Source: JAIVJN01 sp036732565 (GTDB taxonomy: Bacteria; Acidobacteriota; Vicinamibacteria; Vicinamibacterales; UBA2999). From it: a stretch of 64,000 bases of DNA. Under the pieces are notes generated by a model. The model saw only the letters and a program-made list of their open reading frames with translations. It did no database searches and was not told where the DNA came from. Location: NCBI GenBank assembly GCA_036732565.1, contig DAINCF010000001.1, positions 1-64,000 of the forward strand. Direction: 5' to 3'. Each line of letters starts with the position of its first letter. Positions within the stretch are counted from its first letter, which is position 1. The position numbers and the translations under genes are program-made. Positions 1 through 7,747 of this stretch are shown here, piece after piece.

Positions 1-786
1 GACCTGGGATCGCTGATTTTGCGCGTAGCGCGTGAAGTCGGGAATGTTGAGGCTGAGCGTCGCCCAGTAGCCGACGTTCGCCGTCAGCGCCGCCGGAAAC
101 AGCTGCCAGAACGGCGTCTCGGCCTGCCGCAGCCGCACCGACTCGCCGAGAATGCGACCGAGACCTCCGCCCTCAGCGATGGCCCAGACCAACAGCGCGA
201 GTCCGCCGCCGAGGAGCAGCGGTGCCGACCAGCTCTCGAGCAGCCTGATCCCTTCCAACCCACGCAGGATGATCGCAATCTGCACGAGCCAGAAGGCGAA
301 GAAGGCGATCCACACGCCGCCGCTCAGCTGCGCCCATCCGGGCCACGCGGCCGCCAGCAGCGCGTGCAGCGCGAGGCCGCCAATCCAGGTCTGGATGCCG
401 AACCAGCCGCACGCCACGATCGCGCGCAGCGTCGCCGGAACGTTGGCTCCTTTCACCCCGAAGCTGGCGCGGCACAGGACCGGAAACGACACGCCGTACT
501 TCGTGCCCGCATGCGCGTTCAGGACCATCGGCACCAGCACGATGGCGTTGCCGAGCAAGATCGTGCCGAGCGCCTGCCACCAGGTCATGCCCTGTTGCAT
601 CAGCCCGGACGCCAGCGTGTAGGTCGTGATCACGACGCTCATGCCGATCCAGAGCGCGGCGATGTTGTAGGTGGACCAGGTGCGTTGCTCGAGCCGCGTG
701 GGCGCGAGGTCGGGATTCCACAGCGGACTGGCCGAGACGTCGGTCGTCAGCTCGACGAAAGGCGATTTCGCAGATGGTTGGGCCAC
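1..786 (-). CDS. NCS1-family nucleobase/hydantoin:cation symporter (3' end outside window)
   Basis: Inner-membrane permease for nucleobases, hydantoins or allantoin. The 262 visible codons read without a stop to the window edge. They contain the NCS1 amino-terminal signature (W-S-T-Y-N-I-A-A-L-W-I-G-M-S, about residues 37-50), several hydrophobic helices, and a later segment NIPDFTRYAR (about residues 249-258) that is characteristic of the family. The start is a GTG at 784-786; no in-frame ATG lies downstream of the preceding stop and the nearest purine-rich stretch is about 38 bases upstream, so the start is uncertain. It follows the PreA-like gene by 69 bp on the same strand and next to a dihydropyrimidinase, so uptake of the pyrimidine or hydantoin degraded by those enzymes is the likely job. 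Substrate is inferred. Confidence 0.85.
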   Translation of the reverse strand, partial: MAQPSAKSPFVELTTDVSASPLWNPDLAPTRLEQRTWSTYNIAALWIGMSVVITTYTLASGLMQQGMTWWQALGTILLGNAIVLVPMVLNAHAGTKYGVSFPVLCRASFGVKGANVPATLRAIVACGWFGIQTWIGGLALHALLAAAWPGWAQLSGGVWIAFFAFWLVQIAIILRGLEGIRLLESWSAPLLLGGGLALLVWAIAEGGGLGRILGESVRLRQAETPFWQLFPAALTANVGYWATLSLNIPDFTRYAQNQRSQV

Positions 787-855
787 AGATTCAACGCAGA
801 TTCTTTTTGAAATTCAACATTCCTCCGAAAATCTGAGATCAATCGGCGGCTTACC

Positions 856-1986
856 CTATCTGCGCAACTCCGTGGGTTCGGCATAGCCTTCGGGCACGTC
901 GTGGCCGCCGAAGTACTCCTTCGAGTCGGGGCGTTTGATCTCGGAGTGGCGGACCACGCGTTCGCGGCGGATGCCACGGATGTCCTCGATCGACGTCCAT
1001 CCGCGGTCGGCATGCCGCTCGAAGAACGCCTCCAGGCCCTGGATCAACTCCTTGATGATGTTGGGTCCGATCGCGTGATCGAGCATCGCCGCCGTGCACA
1101 CCTGCACGGTCCCGCATCCCAGCAGGAAGAAGTTCAACGCATGCGCGAACTCCGCGATGCCGCCGATGCCCGAGAACGCCTTGTCGGGGAACGCCTGCGT
1201 CAGCTGCGCCATCTTGGCGAGCGACTGCGGCAGAATCGCCGGGCCGCCGAGGCCGCCGCTCGACACGTAGCCGTCGACGTTCATCTCGAACTCGAGCGTC
1301 TCCGCGTCGATGAGCGGCAGCGACGGGAACGTGTTCGACGAGGAGATCGCATCGGCGCCGCCAAGGAACGCGCCGTTCGCCTCTTCGACGATATCCGTGG
1401 TCGAGGGCGTGAGCTTGGCCCAGACCGGCACGCGGGCCACCTCTTTCACGGCCTGCGTGACGATCGAGATCAGCTCCTGATCCTTGCCGATGTTCGACCC
1501 CATGTCCTTCCGGTCCATGTGCGGACAAGACAGGTTCAACTCGAGCGCGTCGGCGCCCTGGTCCTGACAGGCGGTCGCGAGTGTCTGCCAATGTTGCAGC
1601 TCACGATCGCTGCCGGACCCGGCCATGATCGAGGCGACGAGCACACGGTGGGGATGCGCCTGTTTGATGCGCGCGATCCGCGGGATCCACCAATCCAGCG
1701 GCTTGTCGGAGATCAGCTCCCAGTTCCACGACGAGTGGAGCGCTGTACCTGCACGCTTCTGCATCGACAGCTGCGGCGCGTCGGGCATGGCGCGCAGGAA
1801 CTTCGTCTTCGGCCCGCGCACGTTGACCACCGGGTGCAGGCCGATCGTCTTGGTGACGACGCCGGCCCAGCCCGCGTCGAACGCGCGCATGATGTTGCTG
1901 TCCGATTCGGTCGGCGGCGCCGACGACAGCAGGAACGGGTTCTCGAAGTGAAGGCCGGTGAAGCTGACCGAGAGGTTCGCGCCCAT
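856..1986 (-). CDS. PreA-like dihydropyrimidine dehydrogenase / DHODH-fold FMN protein
   Basis: FMN-binding TIM-barrel enzyme of the PreA/DHODH group, expected to reduce uracil or thymine to the dihydro form. Visible motifs from the chosen ATG (376 aa): SSAPPTES (21-28), VVTKTIGL (43-50), LNLSCPH (150-156), WAKLTP (189-194), SGIGGI (272-277). As I recall the families, the active-site Cys of mammalian DPD (MGLACGQD) aligns with Ile here (MGSNIGKD), and E. coli PreA has Val at that place. The C-terminal ferredoxin domain of E. coli PreA is missing: after residue 310 there are no Cys clusters. No PreT-like electron-transfer partner is in the window. In-frame starts at 1998, 2007 and 2022 would overlap the divergent hydantoinase gene; 1986 is the start that makes the protein begin just before its first beta strand. 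Confidence 0.85.
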   Translation of the reverse strand: MGANLSVSFTGLHFENPFLLSSAPPTESDSNIMRAFDAGWAGVVTKTIGLHPVVNVRGPKTKFLRAMPDAPQLSMQKRAGTALHSSWNWELISDKPLDWWIPRIARIKQAHPHRVLVASIMAGSGSDRELQHWQTLATACQDQGADALELNLSCPHMDRKDMGSNIGKDQELISIVTQAVKEVARVPVWAKLTPSTTDIVEEANGAFLGGADAISSSNTFPSLPLIDAETLEFEMNVDGYVSSGGLGGPAILPQSLAKMAQLTQAFPDKAFSGIGGIAEFAHALNFFLLGCGTVQVCTAAMLDHAIGPNIIKELIQGLEAFFERHADRGWTSIEDIRGIRRERVVRHSEIKRPDSKEYFGGHDVPEGYAEPTELRR

Positions 1987-2005
1987 AGGCGGTAGCATAG
2001 TGGCC

Positions 2006-3379
2006 ATGAGCGTCCTCATCAAGAACGGTACGATCGTGACCGCCGCGGATCAGTACGTCGGCGACGTGCTGGTCGAGGGTGAGCGGATCTCCACGATCGG
2101 GACGTCTTTGGCGGTGCCCGCCGATCGCACGATCGACGCCACGGCGAAGCTCGTGCTGCCCGGCGGCATCGACGTGCACACCCACCTCGACATGCCGTTC
2201 GGCGGCACCACGTCAGCCGACGATTTCGAGTCCGGCACCATCGCCGCGGCCTTCGGCGGAACGACGTCAATCGTGGACTTCGCGATTCAGTACCGCGGCC
2301 AGACCCTGCACCACGCCTGGGAGACGTGGATGCGCAAAGCCGAGGGCAAGGCCGCCATCGACTACGGCTTCCACATGATCATCACGGAGCTGAACGATCA
2401 GGTGGAAGGGGAGATGGACGCGCTCGTCACGCAGGGAGTCACCTCGTTCAAGCTGTTCATGGCCTATCCCGGCGTATTCATGCTGGACGACGCGTCGATC
2501 TTCAAGGCGCTGCTCCGGACCGGTAAGAACGGCGGGACCATCTGCATGCACGCCGAGAACGGCGGCGTCATCGACGTGCTGGTGAAGAAGGCGCTCAGCG
2601 AGGGCAAGACCGCGCCGAAGTATCACGCGTTGACGCGTCCCGCCCGCGCCGAAGCCGAGGCGACGCATCGTGCGATTGCGCTGGCCGAGATCGCCGACGT
2701 CCCGATCTACATCGTGCATCTGTCGGCGGCCGAGGCGCTCGAGATGGTCACCGAAGCGCGCGACCGCGGGCTGCCGGCGTACGCGGAGACCTGTCCTCAG
2801 TATCTGTTCCTGTCGTACGACAACTACGAGGAGCCGGGTTTCGAGGGCGCGAAGTACGTGATGAGCCCGCCGCTGCGATCCAAGGACACGCAGGATCGGC
2901 TCTGGCGCGGACTGGCGTTCAACGATCTGCAAGCCATATCGACCGATCACTGTCCCTTCTGCATGAAGGAGCAGAAGACCATCGGGCACGACGACTTCTC
3001 GAAGATCCCGAACGGCGCGCCGGGCATCGAGACCCGCATGAGCCTGGTCTACGATGGCGGCGTGCGCACGGGGCGCATCTCGCTGAATCGATTCGTGGAG
3101 CTCACCTCGACGTCGCCGGCGAAGATCTTCGGGCTCTTTCCGCGCAAGGGCACGATCGCGCCGGGCTCCGACGCGGACATCGTCATCTTCGATCCCGCTC
3201 GCAAGACGACGTTGTCGGCCAGCACGCACCATATGAAGGTGGATTACAACCCCTACGAAGGCCGTGAGGTCACCGGCGTCGCCGAGACCGTGCTGTCGCG
3301 AGGCCGCATCATCATCGAGAACGGCACGTTCGTCGGCCGCGCCGGCGCGGGCGCGTTTCTGAAGCGCAGGCCGCGGTGA
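2006..3379 (+). CDS. hydA: Dihydropyrimidinase / D-hydantoinase
   Basis: Zinc amidohydrolase that opens dihydrouracil, dihydrothymine or 5-substituted hydantoins to N-carbamoyl amino acids; cytoplasmic. The 457-aa protein has the complete binuclear site of the family: H58 and H60 (DVHTH), the lysine expected to be carboxylated K149 (SFKLF), H182 (MHAENG), H238 (IVHLS) and D314 (STDHCP). Length is normal. The start at 2006 gives the standard beginning MSVLIKNGTIV; an upstream in-frame start at 1958 would lie inside the divergent PreA-like gene. Its TGA stop overlaps the GTG start of the FGGY kinase by four bases. With the PreA-like enzyme it would form the first two steps of reductive pyrimidine degradation. 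A beta-ureidopropionase is not seen and may lie left of the window. Confidence 0.93.
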   Translation: MSVLIKNGTIVTAADQYVGDVLVEGERISTIGTSLAVPADRTIDATAKLVLPGGIDVHTHLDMPFGGTTSADDFESGTIAAAFGGTTSIVDFAIQYRGQTLHHAWETWMRKAEGKAAIDYGFHMIITELNDQVEGEMDALVTQGVTSFKLFMAYPGVFMLDDASIFKALLRTGKNGGTICMHAENGGVIDVLVKKALSEGKTAPKYHALTRPARAEAEATHRAIALAEIADVPIYIVHLSAAEALEMVTEARDRGLPAYAETCPQYLFLSYDNYEEPGFEGAKYVMSPPLRSKDTQDRLWRGLAFNDLQAISTDHCPFCMKEQKTIGHDDFSKIPNGAPGIETRMSLVYDGGVRTGRISLNRFVELTSTSPAKIFGLFPRKGTIAPGSDADIVIFDPARKTTLSASTHHMKVDYNPYEGREVTGVAETVLSRGRIIIENGTFVGRAGAGAFLKRRPR

Positions 3380-4968
3380 CGTCCCTCTATCTGGGCCTCG
3401 ACGCCAGCACGCAGGGCCTGACCGCGCTCGTCCTCGAGGTCACCGGCGAACATCGCCGCATCGTCTTCGAGTCATCGCTCAACTTCGACGAGGCCCTGCC
3501 GCAGTACGGGACGGACCACGGTGTGCTGCGCGGCGCCGATCCAGCAGTCGCGGTGTCCTCGCCCGTGATGTGGGCCGAGGCGCTCGACGTGATGATGCGG
3601 CGCGTGGCCGAAAGCGGCATCGATCTTCGGGCACTCGCCGCGATCGCCGGGTCGGCGCAGCAACACGGCAGCGTCTATCTCAACGCCGACGCCACGAGCC
3701 GGCTGGCCGCGCTCGATCCCGAGCAACCGCTGGCGCCGCAGGTGACCCCGATGTTGTCGCGCGGGGTGTCGCCGATCTGGATGGACTCGAGTACGGCACA
3801 CGAGTGCGCCGAGATCACGGCGGCGGTGGGCGGGGAACAATGGCTCGCCGACCGCACCGGGTCGCGTGCGTTCGAGCGGTTCACCGGGCCGCAGATCAGG
3901 AAGTTCTTCAAACAGGAGCCGGCTGCTTACGACGCCACCGATCGCGTGCACTTGGTCAGCTCGTTCCTGGCCACGCTGCTCACCGGCGGTCACGCACCAC
4001 TCGATCCAGGCGACGGCTCGGGTATGAATCTGATGGAGCTGGCATCGGCGTGCTGGTGGCCGCCTGCGCTCGAGGCGACGGCCCCAGCCCTCGAGCAACG
4101 GTTGCCTGCGATCGTCGCGTCGTCGAACATCATCGGCACCCTCGCGCCGTACTGGCAGCAGCGGTCCGGTCTTCCAGCGACGAAGGTCGTCGCCTGGTCC
4201 GGCGACAACCCCTGCAGCCTCATTGGCTCTGGCCTCGTCCGCGAGGGGCGTGTCGCGATCTCGCTGGGCACGAGCGACACGATCTTCGGTCTCATGAAGA
4301 CGCCGCGTGTCAGCCGCACCGGCACGGGCCACGTGTTCGGCGCGCCGACCGGCGAGTACATGGGCATCACGGTGTTCAAGAACGGCTCCCTCGCGCGCGA
4401 GCGCGTGCGCGATGCCTTCGGCCTGTCATGGGCCGAGTTCTCCAGGACGCTCGCGGCCACGCCGCCCGGCAACGGTGGGCGCATCCTGGTGCCGTGGTAC
4501 GAGCCCGAGATCACGCCCTCCGTCCCGACGGCCGGCGTCCATCGCTACGGCCTCGCGGCTGACGATGGGCCTGGACATGTGCGTGGCATCATCGAAGCGC
4601 AGCAGATGGCGCTGGCCCTGCACTCACGCTGGATGGGCGTCCACGTCGACATGATTCACGCGACCGGCGGCGCCGCCGCCAATCGCGAGATCCTGCAAGT
4701 GATGGCCGACGTCTTCGGCGCGGAGGTCTATCAACTCGAGGTCGGGAACTCCGCATGCCTGGGCGCCGCGCTCCGTGCATATCACGCCGATGCGCTCGCC
4801 GAGGGACGTCCTCTCGCGTGGGAGGACGTCGTCACCGGGCTCGCCGAGCCGGTTGCCTCGAGCCGCCTCACCCCCGATCGCGATCGCTATGCGATCTATC
4901 GCGAGCTCATGACGAGGTACGCCGCCTGCGAGGCCCACGCGCGCGGCCTCGGCCCCGCTCCGGCCTAA
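3376..4968 (+). CDS. FGGY-family carbohydrate kinase, XYLB (eukaryotic-type xylulokinase) like
   Basis: ATP-dependent sugar kinase of the FGGY/actin-like fold, 530 aa. Visible motifs: phosphate loop GLDAST (7-12), QQHGS (95-99), WMDSST (135-140), GSRAFERFTG (162-171), DGSGMNLM (213-220), catalytic base region SGDNP (D277), SLGTSDT (296-302) and HATGGAAANREIL near the C terminus. The order and wording of these motifs resemble human XYLB more than bacterial XylB, as I recall those sequences. It starts with GTG inside the stop region of the hydantoinase gene (GTGA, four-base overlap), so the two are translationally coupled. A pentulose kinase coupled to pyrimidine catabolism is not a textbook pair; the substrate may be a sugar related to nucleoside breakdown, which is a guess. 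Confidence 0.85.
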   Translation: MTSLYLGLDASTQGLTALVLEVTGEHRRIVFESSLNFDEALPQYGTDHGVLRGADPAVAVSSPVMWAEALDVMMRRVAESGIDLRALAAIAGSAQQHGSVYLNADATSRLAALDPEQPLAPQVTPMLSRGVSPIWMDSSTAHECAEITAAVGGEQWLADRTGSRAFERFTGPQIRKFFKQEPAAYDATDRVHLVSSFLATLLTGGHAPLDPGDGSGMNLMELASACWWPPALEATAPALEQRLPAIVASSNIIGTLAPYWQQRSGLPATKVVAWSGDNPCSLIGSGLVREGRVAISLGTSDTIFGLMKTPRVSRTGTGHVFGAPTGEYMGITVFKNGSLARERVRDAFGLSWAEFSRTLAATPPGNGGRILVPWYEPEITPSVPTAGVHRYGLAADDGPGHVRGIIEAQQMALALHSRWMGVHVDMIHATGGAAANREILQVMADVFGAEVYQLEVGNSACLGAALRAYHADALAEGRPLAWEDVVTGLAEPVASSRLTPDRDRYAIYRELMTRYAACEAHARGLGPAPA

Positions 4969-4994
4969 GAGCCGGTTTCAAGGGACCTGACGCA

Positions 4995-5023
4995 CGTACG
5001 TAGCGCAGGCCTTCAGGCCTGCC
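4995..5023. repeat. Interspersed palindromic repeat, family 1 (single copy)
   Basis: The sequence CGTACGTAGCGCAGGCCTTC followed by AGGCCTGCC contains the perfect inverted repeat GCAGGCCT-TC-AGGCCTGC. The same element recurs in the window at 11770-11835 and 17723-17810. This copy sits between the convergent ends of the FGGY kinase and NIF3-like genes, where a stem-loop could stop transcription from either side. Confidence 0.8.
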
Positions 5024-5027
5024 ATGG

Positions 5028-5918
5028 CTAGACCGTCCAGAACGGATCGCTCGCGGGGACGAAGTCGATCGGAACTTCGCTGACGAACGACTTCAGCCAC
5101 TCGGCGCACAGCTTCATGCCGGCCTGCTCCGACACCACGTGGCCGATGACGATCAGACCCTTCTTCTTTCCGGACGCGATCTGATCCTGCACGTACTCGA
5201 CCAGCTCCCACTCGCGGGTCTCTCCGACGATGAGGACGTCGACGTCCGGACGGGCGATGTGGGGAGGCCCCGACACCTGACTGAAGTAGCCCCACCTGGC
5301 GATCGCGCGCGTCACGATCAGCTGCGGATCGCCCAGAATGCGCATCGTCCGCGGCTTCAAGCGGGAGTCGATGTCTTTCGCCAACTCCGCGAGCGGTCGT
5401 TTCGGGAAGACGAACTCCCGCTCGCTGTCGGCCGTCTTGAACCTCTCCCACCCGAGCTCCCGGGCCATTCCCACCGCGATGCCGTCGGGCTTTCGGCGAT
5501 GCCAATGGTCATGAAAATGGAACACGGCCATCTGGTGCTGACGAATGAAGTCTGCCTTGTACCGATAGGTCTCATCGTCACGCAGATCGTCGATGCGATC
5601 TTGATGCGAATAGAAGGTTGGCTCGTGGGTGATGACCAGGTTGAGCCCGGCGCCGGCGGCCTTTTGCAAGACCTCGAGCGTGGCCATCATCGTCGTGGCA
5701 ATGCCGCGAACCGGCGTGTCCGGCGCGCCCGCGATCATGTTGTCGACCGTCTCAGCGTTCCACGGAACCCCGACGCGGTCCTTGATCCGCTGCACCACAT
5801 CTCCCGCGCTCAAGGCGGCCGCCGCGCCTTGACTCGCCCGCGCGGGACCCGGCTGCGCGACGATTGGCACGGCGCTGCCGCTTGCGGCGACGAGGAACGA
5901 TCGGCGCGTCATCTCCAT
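5028..5918 (-). CDS. NIF3-like dinuclear-metal protein with Tat signal
   Basis: Member of the NIF3/YbgI (DUF34) metal-binding family; biochemical function is not settled in the family. Metal-ligand motifs are visible near the N-terminal part (VITHEPTFYSH) and near the C-terminus (GHVVSEQ). The start chosen at 5918 (MEMTRRSFLVAASGS) gives a twin-arginine signal RRSFL followed by a hydrophobic stretch and an AxA-like site, which implies export; an ATG two codons on is equally good. Ordinary NIF3 proteins are cytosolic, so export is odd. It follows the sodium/sugar symporter gene by five bases and is the last gene of a GH3-SSS-NIF3 operon. A role in handling an imported or released sugar or in metal chemistry is speculation. 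Confidence 0.8.
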   Translation of the reverse strand: MEMTRRSFLVAASGSAVPIVAQPGPARASQGAAAALSAGDVVQRIKDRVGVPWNAETVDNMIAGAPDTPVRGIATTMMATLEVLQKAAGAGLNLVITHEPTFYSHQDRIDDLRDDETYRYKADFIRQHQMAVFHFHDHWHRRKPDGIAVGMARELGWERFKTADSEREFVFPKRPLAELAKDIDSRLKPRTMRILGDPQLIVTRAIARWGYFSQVSGPPHIARPDVDVLIVGETREWELVEYVQDQIASGKKKGLIVIGHVVSEQAGMKLCAEWLKSFVSEVPIDFVPASDPFWTV

Positions 5919-5923
5919 CGGCG

Positions 5924-7747
5924 TTATCCCGTGAAGTACAGATATCCAGCCGCGATCACCGCCAGCACGAAACCCGAGGTTGCAACATCGCGCCAGTCCC
6001 AACTCCGAGCACTCTCTGCACGATGTTCGGCAGTGCTCGTGCCGAAACTCAGGTTCGTGATCTTCGCGTAGTCTGGCTCCGGGGTCATGTAGCTGACTGC
6101 GATCATGACGATCGCCGAGATGATCGTGATGAGGATGCTGAAGTACTGGAAGTTGATGTTGTTCACGATCCAGAGGAAAGAGCCCTCAGGATAGCCGCTC
6201 TTGTAGGCATCGAGCCCGAGGGTCACGGGCGTATCGACGAGCATGCGGAACACCCCGACGATGAATCCGATGACCATCGCCCAGAAGCATCCCTGCGCGT
6301 TCAACCGTTTCCAGAACACGCCAAAGAAGAACACGACGAAGATGGGAGGGGCCAGGTACCCTTGCACGGCCTGCAAGTAGTTGTACAGACCGGGCGCGCC
6401 TCGCACGACGGGAATCCACGCCATAGCGATGACCACCATGACGATGGTGGCGATGCGCCCCATACGGACGATCTCGTACTGGGTCGCCCTGGGTCGCCAC
6501 TTTTGATAGATGTCCACTGTGAAGAGCGTCGAGCACGCGTTGAACACGCCTGCCAGCGACCCCATCAGCGCGGAGAGCAGGCCCGCCACGACAATGCCAC
6601 GAAGACCTGGGGGCAGGAGATGCTGCACCAACAACGGAAACGCGGCCTGGGCGCTGGGCGTGGCCGTGCCGGTCACCGGGTCGTAGACCTCCGCCAATCC
6701 GGGGATCTTTCCGCTCTTCGCCAAGGCGAAACAGATCAAGCCCGGAATGATGAACAGGTAGACCGGGAAGAGCTTCAAGACGGCGGCGAAGATGCTGCCG
6801 CGACGGGCCACCTGCTCGTTCGGCGCGCCGAGCGCGCGCTGGACGATGTACTGGTCGGTGCACCAGTACCAGAGGCCGATCACTGGCGCACAAATCGCCA
6901 TGCCGAGCCACGGGAAGTCCTGATTGAAGTACCACGCCTGACGAATCGTTTGTCCCGCGGCGTTCTTCTCCCAGACCGGCGCCCAGGTCCCTTCAACGCC
7001 GTGCGGAATGAGCGGCTTCCAGAGGTTGAACATCTCCGGACCGCAGATCCGCTTCAACTCGCTCCAGCCGCCCAGCGTGGCGAGACCGTATGCCGTCAGC
7101 AATGCCGAGCCGGCAATCAAGACGACGACCTGCACGGCATCGTTGTAGGCCACGGCGCGCATGCCGCCGAGCGCCGTGTACAAGCCCGTCAATGCGATCA
7201 CGAGCACCGAGCCGATCCAGAAGCTGTCGAGATGCACGGGCCCGAGGTCGAGTGCGATCTCCGGCAGCAGCGTGGCGAACACGACGCCGCCCGCGAAGAT
7301 GCCCACCGCGATCTTCGAGACGATGAACGTGACGATCGACACGATGGAGAGGACGTATCGAGAAGCGGTGGAGAAGCGGCGCTCGAGGAACTCGGGCATC
7401 GTGAACACGAGCGAGCGCGCGTAGAACGGCACGAAGACCCACGCGAGCACCAGGAGGCACCACGCGTGGAATTCGTAATGCGCGAGCGCGACGCCGTCCT
7501 TCGCTCCCGAGCCCGCCAACCCGACGATGTGCTCGGAGCCGATGTTCGAGGCGAAGATCGAGGCGCCGATGATCCACCAGCTGAGATTGCGCCCGGCCAG
7601 GAAGTAATCGGCCGCCTCGTTCTTGCTCCGTCTCACCACCCGCCAGGCGACGATCAGCAGGATTGCGAAGTAGATTGCGATCACCAACCAATCCACGCCG
7701 GTGAGCGTGGAGGTTGGCAGCTGGCTGGCACCTTGAGACATCGTCAT
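5924..7747 (-). CDS. SSS-family sodium/solute (SGLT-like) symporter
   Basis: Sodium-coupled transporter of the SLC5/SGLT type, 607 aa, about 14 membrane helices. Recognisable segments are AADYFLAGRNLSWW near the first helices, ASNIGSEHIVGLAG, TALGGMRAVAYNDAVQ, WYWCTDQYIVQRALGA and MGSLAGVFNACSTLF, all typical of the vSGLT branch. Its ATG overlaps the stop of the GH3 gene in an ATGA junction, so the two are translated together; the second in-frame ATG (7741) is an alternative. The pairing indicates uptake of the sugar released by the GH3 enzyme outside the cytoplasm. The whole operon faces a ROK regulator and probably responds to the same sugar. Confidence 0.92.
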   Translation of the reverse strand: MTMSQGASQLPTSTLTGVDWLVIAIYFAILLIVAWRVVRRSKNEAADYFLAGRNLSWWIIGASIFASNIGSEHIVGLAGSGAKDGVALAHYEFHAWCLLVLAWVFVPFYARSLVFTMPEFLERRFSTASRYVLSIVSIVTFIVSKIAVGIFAGGVVFATLLPEIALDLGPVHLDSFWIGSVLVIALTGLYTALGGMRAVAYNDAVQVVVLIAGSALLTAYGLATLGGWSELKRICGPEMFNLWKPLIPHGVEGTWAPVWEKNAAGQTIRQAWYFNQDFPWLGMAICAPVIGLWYWCTDQYIVQRALGAPNEQVARRGSIFAAVLKLFPVYLFIIPGLICFALAKSGKIPGLAEVYDPVTGTATPSAQAAFPLLVQHLLPPGLRGIVVAGLLSALMGSLAGVFNACSTLFTVDIYQKWRPRATQYEIVRMGRIATIVMVVIAMAWIPVVRGAPGLYNYLQAVQGYLAPPIFVVFFFGVFWKRLNAQGCFWAMVIGFIVGVFRMLVDTPVTLGLDAYKSGYPEGSFLWIVNNINFQYFSILITIISAIVMIAVSYMTPEPDYAKITNLSFGTSTAEHRAESARSWDWRDVATSGFVLAVIAAGYLYFTG

